DNA of 64,000 bases. Origin: an archaeon. GTDB lineage: Archaea > Nanobdellota > Nanobdellia > Pacearchaeales > GW2011-AR1. Positions within the stretch are counted from its first letter, which is position 1, and the number at the start of each line of letters is the position of its first letter. Shown here one piece after another: positions 57,223 through 64,000 of the stretch. The position numbers and the translations under genes are program-made. Below the pieces are notes generated by a model, which saw only the letters and a list, made by a program, of their open reading frames with translations, ran no database searches and had not been told where the DNA came from. The stretch spans positions 1-64,000 of the forward strand of contig JABHLR010000002.1 in assembly GCA_018693315.1 (NCBI GenBank), in the 5' to 3' direction.

Positions 57223-58326
57223 ATGACAAAGATGAAGGTGAACCCGTGGGAGGTCGAAGGAAGCGTCGATTACGAAAAACTAACCAAAAAATTCGGCACG
57301 ACAAAAATCCCAGATTCAATCTACAAAGAATTACAAGACTGCCATCCCCTATTAAGAAGAGGCATCTACTTCTCCCACAGAGATTTCGACAAATGGCTCA
57401 AAGCTCACGAAGAAGGAAAAAAGGTTTCAGTCATAACAGGAAGAGGCCCATCAGAAAAAATGCACATCGGACATCTGGTCCCATTCCTCGTAGCAAAATC
57501 ACTCCAAGATAAATTCGGATGCGACGTTTACATTCCAATCTCCGACGACGAAAAATTCTTCATCAAGAAAAACCTAACATTCGAAGAATCAATAAAGTAT
57601 TCTGAAGATAATATATTAGACTTAATAGCCCTAGGATTCGATCCAAAGAAAACATTCATCTTCGAAGACTTCGTTTACACAGACATCTACAAGTACGCAG
57701 CGCAAATCTCAAAACGAATCACATACTCAATGGCAAAAGCAATCTTTGGACTAACTCCAGAAAAAAACATCGGATGGTCATTCTACCCAGCAATGCAAGC
57801 AGCCCACATCCTATTCCCACAATTTCACTCGAAGAAACATATATCAGTCGTACCAGTCGCCATCGACCAAGATCCATTTATCAGACTAACCAGAGACATT
57901 GCTTCACAAAAAGATATTGCATTAACAAAGCCAGCAGCACTCCACGCAAAATTCCTACCATCACTCCACGGCGAGGCAAAAATGTCATCATCGGGCACAG
58001 GACTAATCTTTCTATCAGACGACGCAAAAACAGTAAAGAAAAAAATAAACAAGTACGCATTTTCCGGCGGACAAAAAACAACAGAAGAACACAGAGAAAA
58101 AGGCGGCAACACCGAAGTCGACGTCTCATTCCAATACCTAAGAATGCTATTTGAAGAATCGGATGAAAAACTAGAAGAAATAAAAACCAAATACGAATCA
58201 GGCGAACTACTAACTGGCGAACTTAAAGCGATCCTAATAGAAAAAATAAGCGCATTCCTAAAAGATCACCAAAAAAGAAAGCAAGAAGCAAAAAAGAATA
58301 TCGATAAATTTATCCTAAAAAACTAA
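57223..58326 (+). CDS. trpS: Tryptophanyl-tRNA synthetase, archaeal/eukaryal type
   Basis: HIGH is in GPSEKMHIGHLVPF, the KMSSS loop in GEAKMSSS, and the Trp pocket in GWSFYPAMQAAHILFPQF and VPVAIDQDPFIRLTRD. 367 aa, normal for archaea. A second ATG at codon 4 may be the true start. No partner gene is coupled. tRNA-Trp is encoded far away at 9348. Confidence 0.96.
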   Translation: MTKMKVNPWEVEGSVDYEKLTKKFGTTKIPDSIYKELQDCHPLLRRGIYFSHRDFDKWLKAHEEGKKVSVITGRGPSEKMHIGHLVPFLVAKSLQDKFGCDVYIPISDDEKFFIKKNLTFEESIKYSEDNILDLIALGFDPKKTFIFEDFVYTDIYKYAAQISKRITYSMAKAIFGLTPEKNIGWSFYPAMQAAHILFPQFHSKKHISVVPVAIDQDPFIRLTRDIASQKDIALTKPAALHAKFLPSLHGEAKMSSSGTGLIFLSDDAKTVKKKINKYAFSGGQKTTEEHREKGGNTEVDVSFQYLRMLFEESDEKLEEIKTKYESGELLTGELKAILIEKISAFLKDHQKRKQEAKKNIDKFILKN

Positions 58327-58493
58327 GCAACGCGAGCGACAGAAACAACTTTTTCCCATTCTTGAAACGATTTAAAACAGGGCCTATCTTCAGTATCCGA
58401 ACCATTGCAAATTTCACGCTGAAACTCAGAATTAGTCATATTAACACAGGCCTCATACGCATCACACCGACCAACATATTTACACGGACTCAT
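58323..58493 (-). CDS. Small Cys-rich protein (56 aa)
   Basis: MSPCKYVGRCDAYEACVNMT continues with further Cys at positions 29 and 39 and ends FQEWEKVVSVARVA. Five Cys in 40 residues suggest a zinc or cluster site. It overlaps the trpS stop by four bases on the other strand. The reading frame, composition and Cys spacing support a real gene. Confidence 0.55.
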   Translation of the reverse strand: MSPCKYVGRCDAYEACVNMTNSEFQREICNGSDTEDRPCFKSFQEWEKVVSVARVA

Positions 58494-58534
58494 CACATCA
58501 TATGAAATTCCTCATTTAAAACTATTATTGTTCT

Positions 58535-59227
58535 TCACTTGCGCCGTGCAGGCCTGTAAAAAGTATGTGGGCCACGATTAACCCGGCCAGTACTTTCCAT
58601 ATTCTTTGCCCATTTGGGAGTTTTATCAGTAAAGTAATTAGTCGCTCCATTGGTCGGGTCCGAAAACTTTCCGCTAAGAACACCGCCAGCAATATCCAAA
58701 CATCCATTCCATTCCTTCGGAGAATAATCTTTATGCTCAGGATTCATCAGCTTTTCTCTATTAGGATTGCCAAGATTAAAACAAGCATATTGCGACGGAG
58801 TCAATATAACATCCTGAACAGTTTCCCCATTCCACTTTTTCCCATCGCCAATCCGATTAAGGACAGTGTAAGCAATAGCAACTCTTTCACTCCTGGATTC
58901 GCTCCTAGCCTCGCCATAAATCATTCTCGCAAGCAAAACCTTATCGCTATCCCCAGAAAAACTACCATCATTAGTTTTGTAAGAAACAGGAACTCTTTCA
59001 ACTTTCTTTAACACAGGCGGAGATACAGGCACTGGAGCAGAAGCAACCTTCTCCAATTGTCCATCTTCAACATCTCTCAATACAAGTTCCGGACTGGTAT
59101 TATCTTGCACAAAAGCGTCACCAGCCTCACTTTTTCTATCAAGATTTCCAGATAGGCCAAGCCACAAAGCACCAGCCAAAATTGCCGGACCAAATGCGAA
59201 AACTGGATTAAATTTTTCTTTTTCCAT
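58535..59227 (-). CDS. SleB-type cell wall hydrolase, membrane anchored
   Basis: A short N-terminal hydrophobic segment (AFGPAILAGALWLGLSG) is followed by a linker and a Hydrolase_2 domain: VLLARMIYGEARSESRSERVAIAYTVLNRI, then VQDVILTPSQYACF and GATNYF. The catalytic Glu is in IYGEAR. These enzymes cut bacterial peptidoglycan, which archaea lack, so it may act on a bacterial neighbour or another glycan. 230 aa. Confidence 0.85.
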   Translation of the reverse strand: MEKEKFNPVFAFGPAILAGALWLGLSGNLDRKSEAGDAFVQDNTSPELVLRDVEDGQLEKVASAPVPVSPPVLKKVERVPVSYKTNDGSFSGDSDKVLLARMIYGEARSESRSERVAIAYTVLNRIGDGKKWNGETVQDVILTPSQYACFNLGNPNREKLMNPEHKDYSPKEWNGCLDIAGGVLSGKFSDPTNGATNYFTDKTPKWAKNMESTGRVNRGPHTFYRPARRK

Positions 59228-59268
59228 TAAAATAAATCCAAAAAACCGTTCTTAAACCTTTCTCCCTG

Positions 59269-60000
59269 TTATTGTGATTCGGTAGCAACTTCCCCAGCAG
59301 CTTCAAGAACCTCAACACCCTTAGAAGTAATATTCATCCCAACAGCCTTCCTCTCGTGCGCAGTCCTTCTCATCTTCGCAATCCGCACAGCCCTATCTCC
59401 AACTCCAGCAACTCCACTCTCATAAAACACAGTAACAGAATCAGAAAGAAATCTCAAAATATCAGTCTTCGTCCAATCACCATCACTAGTCGCCCCCATC
59501 TCTCCCTCCAAACTCTCATCAACAAAAACCGTCGTAACCTTCAACCTCTTCATCAGCGACGACAAATCAAAAATCACCTGCCGAATTTTCCCCTTATCAC
59601 TCAAACTCAAAGCCAAAACAGAAATCGGATCAAAACAAATTCTCTTAATTTGATTCGACGCAATCATCTTCGTCAACTCAGACTTCAACTCCTCAATCGA
59701 CGTCTGCGGCGAAAACCTCATAAACTTAATTTTACCCTCAGCACTCAACTTCGAAAAATCCCAACCATAAGCCATCGCATCATTCAACGTCTCAACAATA
59801 TCCGGCTCAAACGAACAATACAAACCATTCTCCTGAAACATCGTCACCCCATTCCAAAGAAACTGCATCAAAAAAGTACTCTTCCCAGACCCCGGCCCAC
59901 CCACAATCAAATTATCAGAATTACGCACAAATCCCCCCTGACAAATCTTATCGAACCCAACGATTCCCGTAGGACACCTATCTATCACATCACCCACCAT
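59269..60000 (-). CDS. KaiC-like RecA-family ATPase
   Basis: A single KaiC domain: TGIVGFDKICQGGF, Walker A GGPGSGKSTF, YCSFEPDIVETLNDA, Walker B IKRICFDPIS and RIAKMRRTAHERKAVGMNI. Archaeal KaiC-like proteins regulate signalling or motility; no client gene is adjacent. 243 aa. The start is followed upstream by a TTTATAAAT box. Confidence 0.9.
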   Translation of the reverse strand: MVGDVIDRCPTGIVGFDKICQGGFVRNSDNLIVGGPGSGKSTFLMQFLWNGVTMFQENGLYCSFEPDIVETLNDAMAYGWDFSKLSAEGKIKFMRFSPQTSIEELKSELTKMIASNQIKRICFDPISVLALSLSDKGKIRQVIFDLSSLMKRLKVTTVFVDESLEGEMGATSDGDWTKTDILRFLSDSVTVFYESGVAGVGDRAVRIAKMRRTAHERKAVGMNITSKGVEVLEAAGEVATESQ

Positions 60001-60096
60001 AAAAGACTACACCCACAAATCTTTATAAATTCTCTTATTGTATAATTTTCTTTTAGATGGCTTACACGTCAGCCCATCAACAAAAGATTTATATAG

Positions 60097-60114
60097 TAAT
60101 ATCAATTGATATTA
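60097..60114 (+). promoter_or_regulatory. Perfect 18-bp palindrome, operator of the toxin-antitoxin pair
   Basis: TAATATCAATTGATATTA reads the same on both strands. It overlaps the region just after the TATA-like GATTTATATAG and lies 20 nt before the antitoxin ATG. This is where an autoregulating antitoxin would bind. Confidence 0.65.
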
Positions 60115-60133
60115 TCAGAAATCAGGAGTTAAA

Positions 60134-60412
60134 ATGCAATTATTACATAAAAGAAATTCTAACGCAAGGTCACCAACATTACAAACAGTACTAATGGTAG
60201 AAAAATTTATTGACGACAATAGCGGAGAGTACAAGAAAACAGAACTATTCAAAAAACTACCAAAAAAAGTAATGTGGCAAACATTCCAAATAATCATGGA
60301 ATATTTAGCAAGTATATTTAAGATTGTTTATGATAGCGAAGGTTACGTAGTTTATATTTGGAATCCAGAATTAGCCGACAAAGTCAAGGACATGCCAGAG
60401 ATTAAACTATGA
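60134..60412 (+). CDS. Antitoxin-like winged-helix protein
   Basis: The 92-aa protein has a helical layout like a small winged helix (LQTVLMVEKFIDDNSGEYKKTELFKKL, then MWQTFQIIMEYLASIFKIVYDSEGYVVYIW). A GGAG Shine-Dalgarno-like stretch precedes its ATG. It overlaps the toxin start by four bases, and a perfect palindrome precedes it, both typical of toxin-antitoxin operons. A-rich codons suggest transfer. Confidence 0.75.
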   Translation: MQLLHKRNSNARSPTLQTVLMVEKFIDDNSGEYKKTELFKKLPKKVMWQTFQIIMEYLASIFKIVYDSEGYVVYIWNPELADKVKDMPEIKL

Positions 60413-60732
60413 AACCCAATAAGACAAAATTTATAGATAGAAGTCTAGAAGAAGCTTTCAATATCATTGATAATAACGATCCAACAAAGAAAGCATTAAT
60501 TAGAGCGATTAAAGATATAAAAGAAAATTGTTATTGCGGAAGAAATGTAAGAAAGAAATTAATCCCAAGAAGATTAATCGACAAATACAAAATTAATAAT
60601 TTATGGATTTACAACCTCCCTTCTGCCTGGAGGTTATTATATTCCCTAACTAATTCAGGAGAAGTCAAACTAGTGGCAGTAGTTTTAGACTGGATGAATC
60701 ACAAGGATTATGAAAAATTATTCAAGTTTTAA
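60409..60732 (+). CDS. RelE/ParE-like toxin
   Basis: The 107-aa basic protein carries the archaeal RelE-type C-terminal pattern NLWIYNLPSAWRLLYSLTNSGEVKLVAVVLDWMNHKDYEKLFKF. The conserved Arg in PSAWRLLY and the LDWMNHKDYEKLF end are diagnostic in practice. Such toxins cut mRNA on the ribosome or poison gyrase. It is translated behind the antitoxin. Confidence 0.85.
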   Translation: MKPNKTKFIDRSLEEAFNIIDNNDPTKKALIRAIKDIKENCYCGRNVRKKLIPRRLIDKYKINNLWIYNLPSAWRLLYSLTNSGEVKLVAVVLDWMNHKDYEKLFKF

Positions 60733-60819
60733 ATCAAATAAAAAAGAGTAGTAAACACAGAATGCGAAGGAATGTTCTTCGTAAGGGTCTGCCCCAACCA
60801 AATTAAATTATATTAGTGA

Positions 60820-60994
60820 GGGTATTTCAGGCTCAGGAACAATCCACTCCGAAAAAGGCGACTTCCAAATCAACGAAGGCGACTCATACTCTTTAGAACA
60901 AGGGGAGAAATATTATATTGAAGGTAATAAGTTACTCTTATCCTTGATTAATGCACCGAAGTGGACGCCTGAACAGCAGAAGGTTGTTGAGTAG
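60820..60994 (+). pseudogene. C-terminal fragment of a cupin protein
   Basis: The frame ending at TAG 60994 reads GSGTIHSEKGDFQINEGD, then YSLEQGEKYYIEGNKLLLSL and INAPKWTPEQQKVVE, the second half of a cupin barrel. No start codon or N-terminal half is present. A/C-rich codons match native genes of the right arm, so a resident gene was probably cut when the toxin-antitoxin pair arrived. 60733..60819 holds nothing recognisable. Confidence 0.6.
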
Positions 60995-61012
60995 GTTTTA
61001 AGCCTTTCAGCC

Positions 61013-62236
61013 CTAATCACCCTTCATCCATAAATAAACAATTCCCTGAATAAAGACTAGAGCACCACTAACAACAATTCCCGCAGGAATACCATATTGA
61101 GTAAACAAAACTCCCGCAACAAAAATACCAATAGCATTAGCAACATAACCATTTATACTACCAATCGAACCAAGAGACGCCCGAATCTTTGAATCTGAAA
61201 CATAATGCGAAGCACTATCTCCAATAACCTCAGCAATCCCTAAAACAAATATAACAGCTCCTAGTAATATTATCGCATAAGTCAAACTTGAAGAAAGTCC
61301 AAACAAGACAATAAAAACCGCAGTAATCGAATAGATAAAAAACAGATAAGATCCAAATCCCTTAGACAATTTCATTTTCTTTGCCATAAAAGGAATACTC
61401 AACGTGATTAACGCAAAGACTGACTGAAACCCAGATAAATGTTCTGGAAGAAGTTTTAGGCTCTCGACAATCATTAGGGGCATCCCAATCCAAAAGATTC
61501 CCCCAGCAATTGCTCCAACAAAACCCCCAAGCATCATAATTTTCTTATTCCTCCCAGCTTTACTAAAAAGAAATTTATAAGATTCTCCAGCCTTCAAAAA
61601 AGATTTTTTAAGATATCCTGCAGGAATTTTTTCTGGCTTAAAGTTCCTCTCTTCTCCAAACCTCCACATTAAAAACAAAAGCACTAAATATAACACCGCC
61701 CCAACTAACCAAATTAATCTAAAGTTAATAGCAATAACAAACAGCCCTACAAGACCCCCAACCAAAAACCCTCCTTTTTGAAACAAGAATCCCTTAGAAA
61801 TCAATCTCACTATTCCCTTCTTCTCCTTTCCAACTTTTAGATTATCAACAACCCAAGCCCCACCAGCACCAGTATTAAACGTCCAAGCAACTTCACCCAT
61901 AATCCAAAAAAATGAAATCAGCCAAAAATTACTAACAAGAAAAATCCCAAAATAAGCAAAGGCAAGAAGGAAGAATGAAATCATCAAAGATTTTCTTCTA
62001 GAATCATAGTCTGCAACAGCTCCAGTTGGGAACTCCATAAAAACCGCAATTAAACTAGCAACAGCAAACAGTGTCGTAATCCAAAAAACTGGAATCCCAA
62101 TAGAAACAAAATAAATAAGAGCCATTGACATAATTAATACTCGCCTGATTCCTACGACAAACTTCATGCTCGCCCAAACACCAACAGTCTTTCTCTGAAA
62201 GCTCTTTGAAGTATCTTGATCGTTTAACTTCTTCAT
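61013..62236 (-). CDS. MFS transporter, paralog of 51910..53100
   Basis: The 407-aa protein has about 12 membrane segments, FPTGAVADYDSRRKSLMIS and KIRASLGSIGSING shared with its paralog, and an extra N-terminal cytosolic stretch. It is coupled to an APH-like kinase and GNAT genes upstream. The paralog has a GNAT neighbour too, so both clusters share ancestry or function. Confidence 0.9.
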   Translation of the reverse strand: MKKLNDQDTSKSFQRKTVGVWASMKFVVGIRRVLIMSMALIYFVSIGIPVFWITTLFAVASLIAVFMEFPTGAVADYDSRRKSLMISFFLLAFAYFGIFLVSNFWLISFFWIMGEVAWTFNTGAGGAWVVDNLKVGKEKKGIVRLISKGFLFQKGGFLVGGLVGLFVIAINFRLIWLVGAVLYLVLLFLMWRFGEERNFKPEKIPAGYLKKSFLKAGESYKFLFSKAGRNKKIMMLGGFVGAIAGGIFWIGMPLMIVESLKLLPEHLSGFQSVFALITLSIPFMAKKMKLSKGFGSYLFFIYSITAVFIVLFGLSSSLTYAIILLGAVIFVLGIAEVIGDSASHYVSDSKIRASLGSIGSINGYVANAIGIFVAGVLFTQYGIPAGIVVSGALVFIQGIVYLWMKGD

Positions 62237-63261
62237 CTCAACGCCCTCACAACATCAAAATCCTTATACTTCTTGTCAATAATTCCAAACTTCAAACATC
62301 TCTTAAACATAGTATTAACATATTTCATATCCCCTTTGATATCATTTTTTTCAATAAAAGCAGAATGCAGTTCTTTATCTCTAACCCTCAACAAATGCCA
62401 AACAGACCACAAAAATACAGAAAAGGTCTCAATCGGAATACGAATATTAATTCTTTCAATCAAATCTTCTTCGTCAACATCTATGTTTTTAAAATATTCA
62501 TCCAAAAATAATTTCTTTTGATCTTCTTTAAATGGCTTACCAAAATCAGAAAAAATATTCGCCAAACTTGTTGCCCTATCGGTAATTTTCAAATCTTCAA
62601 AATCAATCAATCTATATTCGCCCCTATTCACAACTATATTTTCTTCATGAAAATCACCTTGATCCAAAACGATATCAGGAACGTATTTTTTAAATGGAGT
62701 TTTTGAATGCAAATTAGAAAAAGATTCATCAATTATTTTCATCAATTTTTTACCACCCAATTTTTTACCCAGATCATTAAGATAATATTTCTTTAACATA
62801 AAAACCTGCTCCTTATATCCACATAAAAATTCCTTCTTCAACTTCTTCAACCCTCCATCGATTTTAATTCCATGTAATTCCCCGCATAATTTCCCAAGTT
62901 TATGAAACATTTTTGGTTTATAGTATTCAGATATATTATTAAGAGTCTTCCCATGAATATACGAGATAATAATAAATTCACTATCAAAATATTTTTTTGA
63001 TTCATCCAGTGTCCATGCCTTAGGGCTAATATCATAAGGCTCAAGAGATTTCAGAGCATCAAATTCTTTTCTAGATTTATTCTTTTTATCGGGCTCCATA
63101 TTCATTCTAAATATGAAACTCTTATTATTTGCTTTAACTAAATAATTTAAATTAGAAGCTCCCATCCCAAGCTTAGAAACAGAATTAACCTTAACTTTAT
63201 TCCTTAACCCCAGTTTCTTAGGATTTAATTTTTCAAAATATTTTTCAATTTCTTTATTCAT
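62233..63261 (-). CDS. APH/choline-kinase-like phosphotransferase
   Basis: Brenner's motif DQGDFHEENIVVN and metal-binding YRLIDFEDLKITDRATSLANI are intact, and FIFRMN gives the ATP-binding region. 342 aa; the Gly-rich GMGASNLNYLV is the nucleotide loop. Substrate unknown. Four-base overlaps with the MFS and GNAT genes show one operon. Confidence 0.88.
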   Translation of the reverse strand: MNKEIEKYFEKLNPKKLGLRNKVKVNSVSKLGMGASNLNYLVKANNKSFIFRMNMEPDKKNKSRKEFDALKSLEPYDISPKAWTLDESKKYFDSEFIIISYIHGKTLNNISEYYKPKMFHKLGKLCGELHGIKIDGGLKKLKKEFLCGYKEQVFMLKKYYLNDLGKKLGGKKLMKIIDESFSNLHSKTPFKKYVPDIVLDQGDFHEENIVVNRGEYRLIDFEDLKITDRATSLANIFSDFGKPFKEDQKKLFLDEYFKNIDVDEEDLIERINIRIPIETFSVFLWSVWHLLRVRDKELHSAFIEKNDIKGDMKYVNTMFKRCLKFGIIDKKYKDFDVVRALR

Positions 63262-63728
63262 CCCAAAACCTTCCCCATTAAAATATAATTACCATCATAC
63301 TTTGGACTTATTTTCTTAAATCCAAACTTCCCATAAAACTTTGGCTTATTCGTAGAAAGTGTCACCATCTTCGCAACAGGCTTCCCAAGTTTCCCAATTT
63401 CTTCAATCAAACCTTCAATTAATTTACTCCCAATCCCATTCCCCTGATATTCAGACTTAACATTAATCCAAAAAATATTAACTACATTATTATCAATCCA
63501 AGACCTAACAAAACCTCCAAGCCCGATAACTTCTTTCTTATCTTCCATAACCAAATAAATAGGTTTGTGCAATGCCCCAGAAAACATTTCCATAATCTCT
63601 TTCCTTGCCACGCTTACAGGATATTTCGGATTATTAACTCCTATAATTTTTAACATTTGAGAAACATCTTTCTTAGTCGCATGCCTAATAATGAACTTTG
63701 GCTTATTTGATTTTAATATCTTTTTCAT
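63258..63728 (-). CDS. GNAT family acetyltransferase
   Basis: FWINVKSEYQGNGIGSKLIEGLIEEIGKL is motif A with the QGNGIG acetyl-CoA loop, and STNKPKFYGKFGFKKI is motif B. 156 aa. Coupled on both sides by four-base overlaps. Substrate unknown. Confidence 0.9.
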   Translation of the reverse strand: MKKILKSNKPKFIIRHATKKDVSQMLKIIGVNNPKYPVSVARKEIMEMFSGALHKPIYLVMEDKKEVIGLGGFVRSWIDNNVVNIFWINVKSEYQGNGIGSKLIEGLIEEIGKLGKPVAKMVTLSTNKPKFYGKFGFKKISPKYDGNYILMGKVLG

Positions 63729-64000
63729 CTAGCCTTCACATAATACAAGTTATCATAAAACTTGCCATTCTTTTGCGCCTCCTTTTTATGTCTACTCTCA
63801 AAAACAAAATCACATTTCTCCATCAACTTCACAGATGCCTTATTAAAACCTCTACATCTTCCAGAAATCTTTCCCAATTTATATTTCTTAAAAACATAAT
63901 CAACAAACAACTTAGTGGCTCTTCTTGCAATTCCCTTCCCTCTAAATTCTTTCTGCAAACCAACCCCAATAATTCCTACTGCTTTTTTCCTGTCAAGAGA
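63725..64000 (-). CDS. GNAT family acetyltransferase (partial, RimJ/RimL-like)
   Basis: The frame is open to the window edge, so the true start lies outside. Visible residues include KKAVGIIGVGLQKEFRGKGI, the end of a beta strand and the acetyl-CoA loop (RGKGIARRA), then SGRCRGFNKASVKLMEKCDFVFE, typical of RimJ/RimL-type enzymes (NxAS helix). The first TTG in frame is not a likely start. Confidence 0.85.
   Translation of the reverse strand, partial: SLDRKKAVGIIGVGLQKEFRGKGIARRATKLFVDYVFKKYKLGKISGRCRGFNKASVKLMEKCDFVFESRHKKEAQKNGKFYDNLYYVKAR

Noticed and set aside
1-64000. Replication origin at the skew switch
   Set aside because: The direction of the switch (G/T-rich to A/C-rich along +) fits converging forks, and no orc1/cdc6 gene or origin-box cluster was found.

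Overview
The window is archaeal. It encodes Rpo7, Spt4, eS24, eS31, RNase P p30, a kleisin ScpA, archaeal-type PheST, HisRS, TyrRS and TrpRS, and a DUF357 protein. Three of its six tRNAs have introns at 37/38 that fold as bulge-helix-bulge. Most genes have a TATA-like box about 25 nt before the start codon and no Shine-Dalgarno, so leaderless transcripts appear to be the rule. Compact genes, small membrane or secreted proteins, a SleB-type hydrolase and several split or shortened enzymes suggest a DPANN archaeon (Woesearchaeota/Pacearchaeota-like). That lineage call is an inference from gene content only.

Strand composition is the largest-scale signal. From 1 to about 27.4 kb the + strand is G+T rich whatever the gene orientation; from about 35.7 kb to the end it is A+C rich. 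The switch lies at an accessory island of about 6.6 kb, bounded on the left by tRNA-Glu(CUC) and on the right by two short copies of a tRNA-Glu 3' end. If G+T marks the leading strand, two forks meet here and the island sits near a replication terminus.

Left arm (1-27.4 kb): tRNA-Glu(UUC) with an integrase-type repeat module at the edge; small secreted proteins; a Nudix gene; tRNA-His beside hisS; scpA; a polysaccharide-lyase-like gene bracketed by copies of part of a structured RNA; the PIN/rpo7/spt4/eS24/eS31 cluster; tRNA-Trp with a duplicated 3' end; a secretion-ATPase N-domain protein; pyrH-rnp3; a Kef-type antiporter; pheST; putative peptidases; tRNA-Thr; a phosphatase; dus with an in-frame palindromic insert; a matrixin; a UvrD-HRDC helicase; and a surface protein with MopE-like repeats.

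Island (27.6-34.3 kb): tyrosine recombinase, membrane-anchored PD-(D/E)XK-like protein, and a THI5/SsuA-like ABC transporter whose ATPase is fused to a second binding-protein domain, ending in a methyltransferase.

Right arm (34.4-64 kb): EgtD-like methyltransferase; tRNA-Ile(UAU); a UPF0200-like kinase; a YchF-like GTPase with TGS domain; a six-gene operon with a Cys-rich HTH regulator, an APH-like kinase, IscS, an ArsM-like methyltransferase, a DUF1858 protein and IscU; ferredoxin; LemA; HtpX; TrxB with repeat insertions; tyrS with an altered HIGH motif; a degenerate TtuA-like protein; an ART-like/HAD fusion; MFS and ABC exporters; a surface receptor with a cyclase-like cytoplasmic domain; trpS; a KaiC-like ATPase; a RelE-type toxin-antitoxin pair; a cupin remnant; and a second MFS/APH/GNAT cluster cut by the window edge.

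RNA-gene 3' ends recur as insertion sites. Three tRNA-associated loci carry direct repeats of a tRNA 3' end 98-105 bp apart around a palindrome, and two of these palindromes are homologous with a compensatory base change in the stem.
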